64,000 nucleotides of DNA from Boseongicola sp. H5 (GCA_020622165.1 JACNMN010000010.1:62001-126000), one strand, 5' to 3'. Positions 43,216 through 52,620 are shown, counted from the stretch's first letter. Translations and numbers: made by a program. Notes: generated by a model from the sequence alone, not told the origin.

Positions 43216-43533
43216 ATGTCCATCCTGCGCATGACCTATCTGGCCCTTGCGATCATCGGCACGATCTGGCCGATGTATTACTTCATCAGCTGGTTCATGG
43301 CCAATTCATGGTCGCTCATGGCGATGATCGACGCCTGGCACGTGAATGACGCGACCTCCGGTCTGGTCTGGGATCTGACCATCGCCGCCGTCACCCTCAC
43401 GATCTGGGTGCTGGTGGAGGCGATAACCCGGCGCGATTACCTCTCCCTTCTGGCGGTGCCCGCGACCTATTGCATCGGGGTCAGCTGCGGGCTGCCGCTC
43501 TACCTCTTCCTGCGGTCGCGCCCGCGGAATTGA
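43216..43533 (+). CDS. DUF2834 family membrane protein
   Basis: 105-residue integral membrane protein with three helices (about 6-28, 50-72 and 78-98). Matches DUF2834 in layout: MSILRMTYLALAIIGTIWPM, FMANSWSLMAMIDAWHVNDAT and the end SCGLPLYLFLRSRPRN. Function unknown. GGAGG-type site precedes the ATG (about 43205). Stands alone between ETF-QO and a quinone oxidoreductase. Confidence 0.85.
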   Translation: MSILRMTYLALAIIGTIWPMYYFISWFMANSWSLMAMIDAWHVNDATSGLVWDLTIAAVTLTIWVLVEAITRRDYLSLLAVPATYCIGVSCGLPLYLFLRSRPRN

Positions 43534-43554
43534 TATACCATTGTTATACCTGGG

Positions 43555-44529
43555 TCACGGGATCAGCACCGTCGAGCCCGTCGTTTTCCGGGCCTCCAGC
43601 ACCCGGTGCGCCTCCGCCACGTCCTCCAGCGGGAACCGCTGGTCGATCCGCAATGTCACGTCACCGGACGTGACTTTGCCGAACAGGTCCGCGGCCATCC
43701 GCTGACAGGTGTCGTGATCCGCGATATGGGTGAAGAGCGTCGGACGGGTGATCTTGAGAGAGCCCTTCTGACCCAGAATACCCACCGAAAACGGCGGGAC
43801 AGGGCCGGAGGCATTGCCGAAAGAAATCATCATTCCCAAGGGCTTGAGGCTGTCGAGAGATCCTTCGAACGTGTCGGCGCCGACCGCGTCCATCACCACG
43901 TCGACGCCCGCGCCATCGGTCAGATCCCTGACTTGCGCCACCCAATCGCCGCTCCGGTAGTTGATGCAATGCGCCGCGCCGTGTTCCAGCGCCAGCGCGC
44001 ATTTCTCATCCGTTCCGGCGGTGCCGATCAACGTGATCCCCTCGGACCGCGCCCATTGGCAGGCGATCAGCCCCACACCCCCGGCCGCGGCATGAAACAG
44101 CACCGTATCGCCCTTGGAGATCGGCGTGGTCCGGCGGAAAAGATAGTGTGTTGTCAGACCTTTGAGCATCATCGCGGCCCCCTCCTCGAAGGAGATGCCA
44201 TCGGGCAGCGGGCAGACCTGCGCCGCGCCCATCACCCGGGCCTCGGCATAGGCGCCCGGCGGCGCCGCGGCATAGGCCGCCCGATCCCCCGCCTTCAGAT
44301 GGGTCACGCCCTCCCCGACCGCCTCGATCACACCGGCCGCTTCCATGCCCAGCGCATGGGGCAACTCCATCGGATAAAGGCCAGTCCGTTGATAGACATC
44401 AATAAAATTCAGGCCACAGGCTTCGTGTCTGATCCGCACCTCGCCGGGCCCCGGGGCGCCCACCTCACGGTCCACCAGCTTGAAGACCTCCGGCCCGCCA
44501 TGTTCGTCGATCACCACCGTTTTCGCCAT
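43555..44529 (-). CDS. NAD(P)H:quinone oxidoreductase, zinc-independent MDR family
   Basis: 324-residue medium-chain reductase of the QOR family. Start MAKTVVIDEHGGPEVFKLVD; GLNFIDVYQRTGLYP and GMEAAGVIEAVGEGV; nucleotide motif FHAAAGGVGLIACQWAR at about 145-160; the zinc-ligand cysteines of alcohol dehydrogenases are absent, so it acts as an NADPH-dependent quinone or enone reductase. Divergent from lysA. GGAGC precedes the ATG. Confidence 0.93.
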   Translation of the reverse strand: MAKTVVIDEHGGPEVFKLVDREVGAPGPGEVRIRHEACGLNFIDVYQRTGLYPMELPHALGMEAAGVIEAVGEGVTHLKAGDRAAYAAAPPGAYAEARVMGAAQVCPLPDGISFEEGAAMMLKGLTTHYLFRRTTPISKGDTVLFHAAAGGVGLIACQWARSEGITLIGTAGTDEKCALALEHGAAHCINYRSGDWVAQVRDLTDGAGVDVVMDAVGADTFEGSLDSLKPLGMMISFGNASGPVPPFSVGILGQKGSLKITRPTLFTHIADHDTCQRMAADLFGKVTSGDVTLRIDQRFPLEDVAEAHRVLEARKTTGSTVLIP

Positions 44530-44635
44530 CTGGGGCTCCTGTTCCCTGTTTCCGCGCATCATAGCCATGTCGATCCGCTTTGAAATCCCCGCACAACCTG
44601 CTACCTGCGCCAGACGTATGATTTAAAGGCCGAAT

Positions 44636-45901
44636 ATGGATCATTTCCTCTATCGCAACGGCATTCTCCATGCCGAGGATGTGCCCCTGCCGCGGATCGC
44701 GGCGGATGTCGGGACGCCGTTTTACGTCTATTCAGCCGCGACGCTGACCCGGCATTACCAGCTTTTCAAGGAGGCGCTGGACGGCATTCCCAATCTCGTC
44801 TGCTACGCGATGAAATCCAACAGCAATCAGGCGGTCCTGAAGCTTCTGGCCGATCTCGGCGCGGGGATGGACGTGGTTTCGGGCGGCGAATACCTGCGGG
44901 CCAAGGCGGCGGGCGTGCCGGGGGACCGGATCGTCTTTTCCGGCGTGGGCAAAACCCGGGCAGAGATGGAATTGGCTCTTGGCGGCGGCGTCCGGCAGGT
45001 CAATGTGGAATCGGAACCGGAACTGGAGCTTCTTGGACAAGTCGCTGTTTCCATGGGAAAAACCGTACCGATCACCATCCGGGTGAACCCGGATGTCGAT
45101 GCGAAGACCCATGCCAAGATCGCCACCGGCAAGTCCGAGAACAAGTTCGGCATCCCGATTGCGCGCGCGAGAGAGATCTACGGGCGTGCCGCATCGACCC
45201 CCGGCATTCAGGTCATCGGCATCGATGTGCATATCGGCAGTCAGCTCACCGATCTCGCTCCGTTCGAGGCCGCCTATCTGAAAGTCGCCGAGCTGACCCA
45301 TCGGCTCCGCGAAGATGGCCATGATATCAAACGTCTGGACCTTGGCGGGGGTCTCGGCATTCCCTATGCGCGCTCCAACGAGGCGCCGCCCCTGCCCGCG
45401 GATTACGGCGCGCTGATCAAGCGCACGGTGGGTGATCTGGGTGTCGAGGTCGAAATCGAACCGGGCCGCCTGATTTCGGGCAATGCGGGGCTCATGATCG
45501 CCGCCGTGATCTATGTGAAACAGGGCGAAGGCCGCGATTTCCTGATCCTCGATGCCGCGATGAACGATCTGATCCGCCCGGCCATGTACGACGCCTATCA
45601 CGATATCGTGCCGGTCACCGAACCCGAGCCGGGCGTCGAACAGGCGCCGTATGACATCGTCGGTCCGGTCTGCGAGAGCGGAGATACCTTTACGAAACAA
45701 CGCGATATGCCGCCGCTCGCGGCGGGCGATATGGTCGCTTTCCGGTCGGCCGGGGCCTATGGTGCGGTGATGTCCAGTGAGTACAACACCCGCCCGCTCA
45801 TTCCCGAGGTGCTGGTGAAGGGCGATCACTTTGCGGTCATCCGCCCAAGACCCGCAATTGACGAGATCATCAATCGCGATATCGTTCCGGAATGGCTATG
45901 A
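44636..45901 (+). CDS. lysA: Diaminopimelate decarboxylase
   Basis: 421-residue PLP enzyme making L-lysine, last step of the DAP pathway. PLP lysine in CYAMKSNSNQAVLK, HIGSQLTDLAPFEAAY, and GGGLGIPY motif; active-site Cys in VCESGDTF; C-terminal SAGAYGAVMSSEYNTR. Followed 28 bases later by the TIGR02302 gene. In relatives I recall argH and the LptM-type lipoprotein precede lysA; here they are 16 kb away on the other strand. Confidence 0.96.
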   Translation: MDHFLYRNGILHAEDVPLPRIAADVGTPFYVYSAATLTRHYQLFKEALDGIPNLVCYAMKSNSNQAVLKLLADLGAGMDVVSGGEYLRAKAAGVPGDRIVFSGVGKTRAEMELALGGGVRQVNVESEPELELLGQVAVSMGKTVPITIRVNPDVDAKTHAKIATGKSENKFGIPIARAREIYGRAASTPGIQVIGIDVHIGSQLTDLAPFEAAYLKVAELTHRLREDGHDIKRLDLGGGLGIPYARSNEAPPLPADYGALIKRTVGDLGVEVEIEPGRLISGNAGLMIAAVIYVKQGEGRDFLILDAAMNDLIRPAMYDAYHDIVPVTEPEPGVEQAPYDIVGPVCESGDTFTKQRDMPPLAAGDMVAFRSAGAYGAVMSSEYNTRPLIPEVLVKGDHFAVIRPRPAIDEIINRDIVPEWL

Positions 45902-45929
45902 TGGCCGAAATGCCGCCCCGAAAGGGAAT

Positions 45930-48575
45930 ATGACGGATCAGATCCCCCCCACCGACGCCGTTCTGCGGCGTCTGGCCTGGCCCCTGAGGCTGACCCGGGC
46001 CGGCATGTTTGCCGAGCGCGCGGTGCGCGCCTTCTGGCCGGTCTGGACGATCCTCCTGCTTGCGATCGCGGTTTTCGCCTTCGGCGCGGCGGATGCATTG
46101 CCGCTGGAGGTGCTCTGGGTCGCGCTGGTGCTGATCCTTGCAAGTCTGATCTGGTTCACCGTCAAGGGCTTGCGCGGGTTCCGCCTGCCCACGCGGGAGG
46201 CGGCGCTGGACCGGCTGGACCGGACGCTTCCGGGGCGCCCGATCACGGCGCTGATCGATACGCCCGCCGTGGGCGGCGACGACCCGGCCTCCCGCGCGGT
46301 GTGGGAGGCCCATGTGGCGCGCATGGCCATACGCGCCGTCACGGCCCGCGCGCCCGAGCCGGATCTGCGCATCTCCGACCGCGATCCATACGGTCTGCGC
46401 TTCATCGCGGCCACCGCCTTTGCCATGGCGCTCGTCTTCGGGGCGATCTGGCGGGTCGGGGATGTGGGGGATGCGGTTGTCGGCGCGGGCGAGGCAAGCA
46501 TCAGCGGGCCAAGCTGGGAAGGCTGGGTGGAGCCGCCGCTATATACCGGGCTGCCCTCGCTCTACCTCAATGATATAACCCGGGAGGAGTTCGAGGCGCC
46601 CGCCGGTTCCCGGATCACCATGCGGTTTTACGGTGAGGTCGGCGCGCTCAGGCTGCGCCAAAGCGTGATGGCGCCCCCCGCCGGCGAGACGAACGACACG
46701 GCGGCGCCCGCGCAGGATCTGATACTGGAACGCTCGGGCGAGATCGCCGTCGAAGGCACGAACGGGCGAAGCTGGCAGATCGTCATGCTGCACGATCAGC
46801 CGCCTGCGGTCGTTCTGGATGGCGAGATGACCGGCATTCCACCGGGCCAGATGCAGTTCACCTATACCGCTACAGATGATTACGCGGTCATTTCCGGTCA
46901 GGCGCGGCTGATGCTGAACGCGGACGCGGCCGACCGCCGGTTTGGTCTGGCGGTCGAACCCGAACCCCGCGAAGCGCTGGTTCTGGACCTGCCGATGCCT
47001 TTCGCGGGGTCGCGCGCGGAGTTCTCGGAACTGCTGGTCGAGGATCTGTCGCAGCATCCTTTCGCCAATCTGCCGGTCACCCTGACGCTGACCGTGGTCG
47101 ATGACGCGGGACAGATCGGCACGATCCGCGAGACGATCGACCGTTTGCCCGGAAGACGGTTCTTCGACCCGCTGGCCAATGCGATCATCGAGCAGCGGCG
47201 CGATATCCTGTGGTCCCGCGAAAACGCCCCCCGCGCGGCGCAGATCCTGCGCGCGATCAGTCACCGCCCGGACGGGGCGTTTGACGATGACGGGGCGTAT
47301 CTGATGGTTCGCACGGCGATCCGTCGGCTGGAAGCCGCGGTGGACAGCATCTCGGTCGAGACTCGCGATCAGGTGGCGGAAATCCTTTGGAACGCGGCCA
47401 TCGAGCTGGAGGAGGGCGATCTGGCCGATGCGCTGGAACGTCTGCGCCGCGCGCAGGACCGGCTGGCCGAAGCGATGCGGCAGGGCGCGAGCGACGAGGA
47501 AATCGCCCAGTTGATGGATGAGTTGCGGCAGGCGATGGACGATTACATGCAGCAACTGGCGGAAAACGCACAGCCGGGTGAAGATCAGCCCGATGGCGGC
47601 GAAACCATGGAAATGTCCATGGCCGATCTGAACGAAATGCTGCGCCGAATCGAGGAGTTGATGCAGCAGGGCCGGATGGCCGAGGCGCAGGAGATGCTGG
47701 ATGCGCTGCGCCAGATGATGGAGAACATGCAGATCACCCAGGGGGAAGGGGGCGACGGCCCGCAAACCCCCGGGGAACAGGCGATGCAGGACCTGCAGGA
47801 TACGCTGCGCGATCAGCAGAGCCTGAGCGACGACAGTTTTCAGGAGTTGCAGGAGCAGTTCAACCCGGGCCGGCCAAACCCGCAGCAGGGCCCGCAGGGT
47901 CAGCAAAGCCAGCAGGGGCCGGGGCAGCCCGGCCAGCAGGGCCAACCCGGTCAGGGCGGTCAGAACGGCGAACCCGGCGAACAGGCGCAGGACGGGCAGG
48001 GCGGCCCGCAAAGCGGCCAGCCCGGGCAGCAGCCTGGAACCGAGCAGGGCGAGGGCCGGGGCGGCGAGGGCGACGGACGCAGCCTTGCCCAACGGCAGGA
48101 GGATCTGCGCCGCCAGTTGCAGGAACAGGCCCTGGACCTGCCCGGAGAGGGCACCGAAGGCGGCGAGGCCGCCCGGCAGGCGCTTGACGATGCGGAGCGC
48201 GCGATGGATGAGGCCGCCGAGGCGCTGGGCCGGGGCGACCTGGCCGACGCGCTCGACAGCCAGTCAGAGGCCATGGAGGCGCTGCGTGAAGGCATGGGCG
48301 AACTGGGCCGGGCGCTGGCGCAGGAAAGCGGCACCGAAGAGCCGGGGCAGGGGCAGGCCGACGGTACCGCGCCGCCGGACAGGCCGCTGCAGGATCCGCT
48401 GGGGCGGCAGGCCGGGAATGCAGGTGCCTTCGGGTCGGAAGAGGGTTTCGAGCAGCGCGAAGAAGCCTTCCGCCGTGCGCGCGAATTGCTCGATGAGATC
48501 CGCCGCCGCTCTGCGGAACAGGACCGCCCCGAGGTGGAACTGGAGTATCTGAGGCGGCTTCTGGACCAGTTCTAG
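45930..48575 (+). CDS. TIGR02302 / DUF4175 family membrane protein
   Basis: 881-residue protein with two or three N-terminal helices (about 32-52, 56-75 and 158-178), a periplasmic-like beta region (about 190-430), a long helical region, then a low-complexity tract (about 640-720) rich in Gln, Gly and Pro (repeating GQQ, QPGQ, GQQGQ units), and a C-terminal Arg/Glu helical end LEYLRRLLDQF. It matches alphaproteobacterial TIGR02302 in size and context. Function unknown; likely envelope-associated. Starts 28 bases after lysA with AAAGGGA upstream. Confidence 0.9.
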   Translation: MTDQIPPTDAVLRRLAWPLRLTRAGMFAERAVRAFWPVWTILLLAIAVFAFGAADALPLEVLWVALVLILASLIWFTVKGLRGFRLPTREAALDRLDRTLPGRPITALIDTPAVGGDDPASRAVWEAHVARMAIRAVTARAPEPDLRISDRDPYGLRFIAATAFAMALVFGAIWRVGDVGDAVVGAGEASISGPSWEGWVEPPLYTGLPSLYLNDITREEFEAPAGSRITMRFYGEVGALRLRQSVMAPPAGETNDTAAPAQDLILERSGEIAVEGTNGRSWQIVMLHDQPPAVVLDGEMTGIPPGQMQFTYTATDDYAVISGQARLMLNADAADRRFGLAVEPEPREALVLDLPMPFAGSRAEFSELLVEDLSQHPFANLPVTLTLTVVDDAGQIGTIRETIDRLPGRRFFDPLANAIIEQRRDILWSRENAPRAAQILRAISHRPDGAFDDDGAYLMVRTAIRRLEAAVDSISVETRDQVAEILWNAAIELEEGDLADALERLRRAQDRLAEAMRQGASDEEIAQLMDELRQAMDDYMQQLAENAQPGEDQPDGGETMEMSMADLNEMLRRIEELMQQGRMAEAQEMLDALRQMMENMQITQGEGGDGPQTPGEQAMQDLQDTLRDQQSLSDDSFQELQEQFNPGRPNPQQGPQGQQSQQGPGQPGQQGQPGQGGQNGEPGEQAQDGQGGPQSGQPGQQPGTEQGEGRGGEGDGRSLAQRQEDLRRQLQEQALDLPGEGTEGGEAARQALDDAERAMDEAAEALGRGDLADALDSQSEAMEALREGMGELGRALAQESGTEEPGQGQADGTAPPDRPLQDPLGRQAGNAGAFGSEEGFEQREEAFRRARELLDEIRRRSAEQDRPEVELEYLRRLLDQF

Positions 48576-48581
48576 CGCCGA

Positions 48582-49484
48582 TTACTCGGCGGCCTGTGCA
48601 TCCTCGCGCTGCAACACGCCCTGTGCGAGCCCATCCAGCCAGAACCGCGCCTCGTCCACTTGGGTTACATAGGCCTGTATCGCGGGGCTCGCCTGCGGCA
48701 GCCGCTCGGCGATCTGGACTGCGTTGGAGTAGACGGCCACCAGCCCCGCCGCGATCAGCAGGACGAGGCCAAAACCAAGCCTGATCCCGCGGCGGCGGCG
48801 CGGCGCCTCGTCGAGCGTTTCCACATCGCTGGCCTCGCTCTCGCCGGCATTGCGGTCGCTGGTGGCCCTGAGGGTCGAGTTGATTTCTTCGATATCGGGC
48901 AACAGATCGCGGCGCGGCCCGTCATGCACGCTGGAGCTGATCATCTCGTCCAGCGCGTCATCGTCAAAGCTGTCATCGGCATCCGGCATCCGGCGATCCG
49001 CTTGCCCCCGGCCTGCCGGCGGCGCCGCCGGCGGCTGGTCCAGCGGCATCTCGTCCTGGGTTTCGACGGTTTCCTGTGCAGCCTGCCGCAGGCGCGCTTC
49101 GCGCTCGGCTTCCTCGCGCAGCAGGTCGCGCAGGGCCGGGTCCAGATCGCGGCGGGTGCGGGGCTGCGCCGATGTATCGGTCTCTTCCGGCGCGTCGTGG
49201 TCGTTTTCGCCGCCGTCCTGCGCGCGCTCGACCTCCGGCTCGACCGGCGCCTCCGCCGTCTCGGGCTCGGCGGGCTCATCTGTTTCGGTCTCTTCGGGCG
49301 GCAGCGATGCTTCGCCTGTATGTGGTGCCTCAGGCTCGCTCTCGGAAGCAGAAGCCGCAGTCCGCGGGCCGGGCTGGAACCAGGTTGTCGAGCAGTTGGA
49401 GCATTGCACGTCCCGGCCGTCGGCCGGGATCATGTCGTCGTCAACCTCGTATCGTGCGCTGCAATTGGGACATGTCAGCCGCAT
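48582..49484 (-). CDS. Zinc-ribbon (MJ0042-type) membrane protein
   Basis: 300-residue protein. N-terminal zinc ribbon MRLTCPNCSARYEVDDDMIP and CSNCSTTWF (CxxC x CxxC), a long acidic, disordered middle (Glu/Pro/Thr-rich; about 45-200), a membrane helix (about 235-257), and a periplasmic C-terminus. The MJ0042/zinc-ribbon type in alphaproteobacteria is often encoded next to ftsE, as here, divergent. Function unknown; a link to envelope or division is inferred from context. The ATG at 49484 has GGGGTG upstream. Confidence 0.88.
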   Translation of the reverse strand: MRLTCPNCSARYEVDDDMIPADGRDVQCSNCSTTWFQPGPRTAASASESEPEAPHTGEASLPPEETETDEPAEPETAEAPVEPEVERAQDGGENDHDAPEETDTSAQPRTRRDLDPALRDLLREEAEREARLRQAAQETVETQDEMPLDQPPAAPPAGRGQADRRMPDADDSFDDDALDEMISSSVHDGPRRDLLPDIEEINSTLRATSDRNAGESEASDVETLDEAPRRRRGIRLGFGLVLLIAAGLVAVYSNAVQIAERLPQASPAIQAYVTQVDEARFWLDGLAQGVLQREDAQAAE

Positions 49485-49653
49485 CGTCACCCCGTTTCCG
49501 CTTCGCGTCTGTGTGACCGCTTATTCTCTAAACTGTAATAATGTTTAACAACCAAGCGAATTGTTTCCAAGTGATTGTATATCTGTGCCAATTGCAACCT
49601 CGCTCAGCCTGAGGCATGAGAGTGACATATCGGGACGCGCGGAGTATGGAACT
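49485..49653. promoter_or_regulatory. Divergent control region between zinc-ribbon gene and ftsE
   Basis: 169 bases, unusually A/T-rich around 49520-49600 for this genome, with several TA-rich hexamers (e.g. TATATC near 49578) and a small hairpin CTCAG-C-CTGAG (about 49602-49612). Probably holds both promoters; exact elements are not resolved. Confidence 0.4.
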
Positions 49654-50331
49654 TTGATCGAACTGGAAGACGCGGCATATGGCTACGGGACCGAGCCGCT
49701 TCTGTCCGAGATCGGCCTGCGGCTTGCGCCGGGGTCGTTCCATTTCCTGACCGGGCCGTCTGGCGCGGGCAAGACGACGTTTCTGAGGCTTTGCTACGCC
49801 GATCTGTTGCCCACGGGCGGATCTGTCCGCCTGTTCGAGCAGGAGGCCAAGGCGATGTCCCGCGACGACATTGCGAAGGCCAGACAGCGGATCGGTGTCG
49901 TTCATCAGGATTGCCAGTTTCTGGACCATCTGCCGGTGGCCGAAAACATCGCCCTGCCCCTGACCGTGTCGGGCCGCAAAACGGGGCAGGAGGCGGCAAA
50001 TCTGGAGGAACTGATCGGATGGGTGGGGTTGCGCGCCCGCGCGGATGCCCTGCCGCCGGAACTGTCGGGCGGCGAGAGGCAGCGCGCGGCCCTCGCCCGG
50101 GCGGTGATCATGGACCCGGACGTGATTCTGGCCGACGAGCCCACGGGCAATGTCGATTGGGAGATGTCGCTGCGCCTGCTGACCCTGCTGGTGGAGTTGA
50201 ACAAGATGGGCAAGACCGTCCTGATCGCCACCCATGATCTGGCTCTGATCCGCGCCGCAAAGGCGCAGGTCTCGGCCCGTGTGCTGCGCATCGGGGGCGG
50301 GCGGATTCATCTCGCGGGGGCGGATTTATGA
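49654..50331 (+). CDS. ftsE: Cell division ATP-binding protein FtsE
   Basis: 225-residue ABC ATPase partnering FtsX; the complex activates septal peptidoglycan hydrolases through the periplasmic loop of FtsX. Walker A GPSGAGKTT, signature ELSGGERQRAALARA and Walker B VILADEPTGNVD. The most likely start is a TTG (49654) giving LIELEDAAYGYG, preceded by GGAG 9 bases upstream; no ATG in the right place exists. Overlaps ftsX by four bases. Confidence 0.93.
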   Translation: MIELEDAAYGYGTEPLLSEIGLRLAPGSFHFLTGPSGAGKTTFLRLCYADLLPTGGSVRLFEQEAKAMSRDDIAKARQRIGVVHQDCQFLDHLPVAENIALPLTVSGRKTGQEAANLEELIGWVGLRARADALPPELSGGERQRAALARAVIMDPDVILADEPTGNVDWEMSLRLLTLLVELNKMGKTVLIATHDLALIRAAKAQVSARVLRIGGGRIHLAGADL

Positions 50332-51230
50332 ACGTCGTCTCCCGATTTCTGCGGTTTGTTCAAGGCGATAGCCAGGCTGATCGCGTGGTCCCGCCGACGG
50401 GCTATTCCGCGCGGCTGACGGTGTTCACGGCCGGGGCGATGGCCTTTCTGGCGGTCTTCGCGATGGCCTTGTCGCTGGCTGCGGACCGGTTGGCGGATCG
50501 CTGGTCCGACGCGCTGGCCCGCACCTCGACCATCCGTATCTCGGCCCCTTTGGCCGAACTGGAGGCGCAGACCTGGGCCGTTCTGACGGTGCTGGAGCAG
50601 ACCTCGGGCGTGGACAGCGCGCGAGCGCTGACCGATGACGAGCAGCGCGCGCTGCTGGAGCCGTGGTTCGGCCCCGATCTGCCGGTGGCCGATCTGCCGA
50701 TCCCGCGGCTTGTCGAGGTGGTCGAAACGGCGGAAGGATACGATGCCGAAGGCCTGCGCCAGCGTCTGGCGGCGGAGGCGCCGGGCGCGGTGCTGGACGA
50801 CCATACCCGCTGGCGCCGCCCGCTGGTGGAGGCCGCAAACGGTCTCCGTCTGCTCGGATGGGTCGCCATCGGGCTGATCCTTGCCTCCACCGCGGCGATG
50901 ATCACCCTTGCCGCCGGATCCGCGCTGGCGGCCAATCAGGGTGTCATCAAGGTGCTGCGTCTGGTGGGCGCGCGGGACAATTACATCGCGCGCGCCTTCG
51001 TGCGCCGGTTCACGCTGCGCGCGCTCAGCGGAGCGATGGCGGGCACGATTGCCGGCATGATCGCTGTTGCCCTTCTGCCACGGGCGGGGGACGAACAGGC
51101 GTTTCTGACCGGGCTCGGCTTTTCCGGTCTTCACTGGCTCTGGCCGCTGACCGTGCCGGTTCTTGCCGCCGTCACGGCCTTCTGGGCCACCCGCATCGCC
51201 GCATTCCGGACGCTTGGGGGGCTCAGATGA
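50328..51230 (+). CDS. ftsX: Cell division protein FtsX
   Basis: 300-residue inner-membrane partner of FtsE with four helices (about 30-52, 173-197, 232-252 and 268-290) and a periplasmic loop between the first two (about 55-170). Cytosolic VIKVLRLVGARDNYIARAFVRRF is the family coupling segment. Normal size. Overlaps ftsE upstream and plsC downstream (ATGA). Confidence 0.93.
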   Translation: MNVVSRFLRFVQGDSQADRVVPPTGYSARLTVFTAGAMAFLAVFAMALSLAADRLADRWSDALARTSTIRISAPLAELEAQTWAVLTVLEQTSGVDSARALTDDEQRALLEPWFGPDLPVADLPIPRLVEVVETAEGYDAEGLRQRLAAEAPGAVLDDHTRWRRPLVEAANGLRLLGWVAIGLILASTAAMITLAAGSALAANQGVIKVLRLVGARDNYIARAFVRRFTLRALSGAMAGTIAGMIAVALLPRAGDEQAFLTGLGFSGLHWLWPLTVPVLAAVTAFWATRIAAFRTLGGLR

Positions 51231-51955
51231 TGCAATGGCTGAGATCGCTCGTCTTCATCGTGCAGATGTATCTGGCGATGCCGGTGGTGGCGATCATCTA
51301 TCTGCCATGGGCGGTGTTCAGCCCGGCGGGCGCCCATGCGGCCTGCCATGCCTATTGCCGGTGGGTGTTGTGGACGCTGGACTGGATGGTCGGCCTGCGG
51401 GTCGAGGTGCGCGGCACGCCACCGACGGACGAGGTGATGGTGGCCGCGAAACACCAGAGTTTTCTCGATATCCTCGTGATCTACAACGCCATGCCGCGCG
51501 GCAAGTTCATCATGAAACGTCTGATCATGTTCGCGCCGATCATCGGCCAGTTCGCCTTGCGCATCGGCTGCGTGCCGGTTGACCGGGGCAAGCGCGGGGC
51601 CGCGATCAAGAAGATGCTGGGCGATGTGAAAAGCGGGCGGCAACAGGGCGGGCAGTTGATCATCTATCCGCAAGGCACCCGCGTCGCGCCCGGCGTGTCG
51701 GCCCGATACAAGGTGGGGACCGGCGCGCTCTACGAACAGCTCGGGCAGCCTTGCGTTCCCGTGGCCACCAATGTCGGCGTCTTCTGGCCCAAGCGTGGCA
51801 TCACCCGCAAGCCCGGTCTCGCGGTGGTGGAATTCCTGCCGCGGATCGAACCGGGCCTTTCAGTTGCAGATTTCATGGCCCGGCTGGAGCACGACGTCGA
51901 AAGCGCAAGCGACGCGCTTCTGAACGAGGCCGGACTGGATCGGAGCCTGACATGA
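51227..51955 (+). CDS. plsC: 1-acyl-sn-glycerol-3-phosphate acyltransferase
   Basis: 242-residue membrane enzyme making phosphatidic acid from lysophosphatidic acid. N-terminal membrane helix (about 7-30), catalytic HxxxxD motif as HQSFLD at 76-81, and the glycerophosphate-binding block YPQGTR (about 147-152). The ATG overlaps the ftsX stop; the next gene overlaps its own stop. The ftsE-ftsX-plsC-PPOX order is a tight operon. Confidence 0.93.
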   Translation: MMQWLRSLVFIVQMYLAMPVVAIIYLPWAVFSPAGAHAACHAYCRWVLWTLDWMVGLRVEVRGTPPTDEVMVAAKHQSFLDILVIYNAMPRGKFIMKRLIMFAPIIGQFALRIGCVPVDRGKRGAAIKKMLGDVKSGRQQGGQLIIYPQGTRVAPGVSARYKVGTGALYEQLGQPCVPVATNVGVFWPKRGITRKPGLAVVEFLPRIEPGLSVADFMARLEHDVESASDALLNEAGLDRSLT

Positions 51956-52551
51956 AGACGATCGAGGATATCGAGGCGCTGGAAACCCTTTACGATGTTG
52001 TGAACCCGCTGGCGATCCGCAAGGTCACTCCGGTTCTGACACCGCTCTACCGGCAATGGATCGGGGCCGCGCGTTTCGTGGTGTTATCGACCATCGGCCC
52101 CGAGGGCACCGATGGCAGCCCGCGCGGGGATGACGGCCCGGTGGTCCGGATCGTGGACGACCGCACCCTCTGGATGCCCGATTGGCGCGGCAACAACCGG
52201 ATGGATTCCCTGCGCAACATCGTGCGCGATGGGCGTGTGTCGCTGATGTTCATGATCCCGGGTGAAAACAACGTCGTCCGCGTCAACGGCACCGCCGTGG
52301 TCAGCGATGATCCCGATGTGACACGCACTTTCGAACAGGGCGGACGGTATCCGCGGACCGTCATCGTGATCCGCACTGGCGAGGTCTATTTCCAATGCGC
52401 CAAGGCGCTGATGCGGTCCGGGCTCTGGACCCGCGACGGGATGGAGGGCTTGCCGACTGCGGGGCAGTTCCTCAAGGAACGCCAGCAGGCGTTCGACGGT
52501 GCGGCCTATGACGAGACCTACGCCGATTATGCGAAGGACCGCATGTGGTGA
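51952..52551 (+). CDS. Pyridoxamine 5'-phosphate oxidase-family flavoprotein (MSMEG_1061-like)
   Basis: 199-residue FMN-binding split-barrel protein: RFVVLSTIGPEGTDGSPRGD, MPDWRGNNRMDSLRN, and VRVNGTAVVSDDPD. The subgroup (MSMEG_1061-type PPOX) includes F420/FMN-dependent reductases; it is not the PdxH vitamin B6 oxidase. The end YADYAKDRMW is typical. Starts at an ATG overlapping the plsC stop, last gene of the ftsE operon. Confidence 0.88.
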   Translation: MKTIEDIEALETLYDVVNPLAIRKVTPVLTPLYRQWIGAARFVVLSTIGPEGTDGSPRGDDGPVVRIVDDRTLWMPDWRGNNRMDSLRNIVRDGRVSLMFMIPGENNVVRVNGTAVVSDDPDVTRTFEQGGRYPRTVIVIRTGEVYFQCAKALMRSGLWTRDGMEGLPTAGQFLKERQQAFDGAAYDETYADYAKDRMW

Positions 52552-52565
52552 GGACCCCGGCGGGG

Positions 52566-52578
52566 GGGGTGTATCCCC
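52566..52578 (+). repeat. Solitary copy of the transposon's terminal 13 bases
   Basis: GGGGTGTATCCCC, an exact match to the tip of the IS1595-type inverted repeats (274-286 and 2169-2181), lies 14 bases after the PPOX gene stop. The match does not continue inward. It may be a decayed element end or chance; being near-palindromic it could also act as a small hairpin. Confidence 0.4.
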
Positions 52579-52620
52579 GCGATCGGATCGGGCCGCAGGG
52601 GCGCGCGTCCCGCCTTGCGT

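Noticed and set aside
47860..48060. Repetitive GGGCAG/CAG-like tract looked like a tandem repeat or CRISPR-like array
   Set aside because: It is the coding tract for Gln/Gly/Pro in the TIGR02302 protein; no regular repeat-spacer pattern.
48582..49538. Plus-strand frame of 292 codons opposite the zinc-ribbon gene
   Set aside because: Antisense; the minus frame carries the CxxC pairs and a membrane helix.
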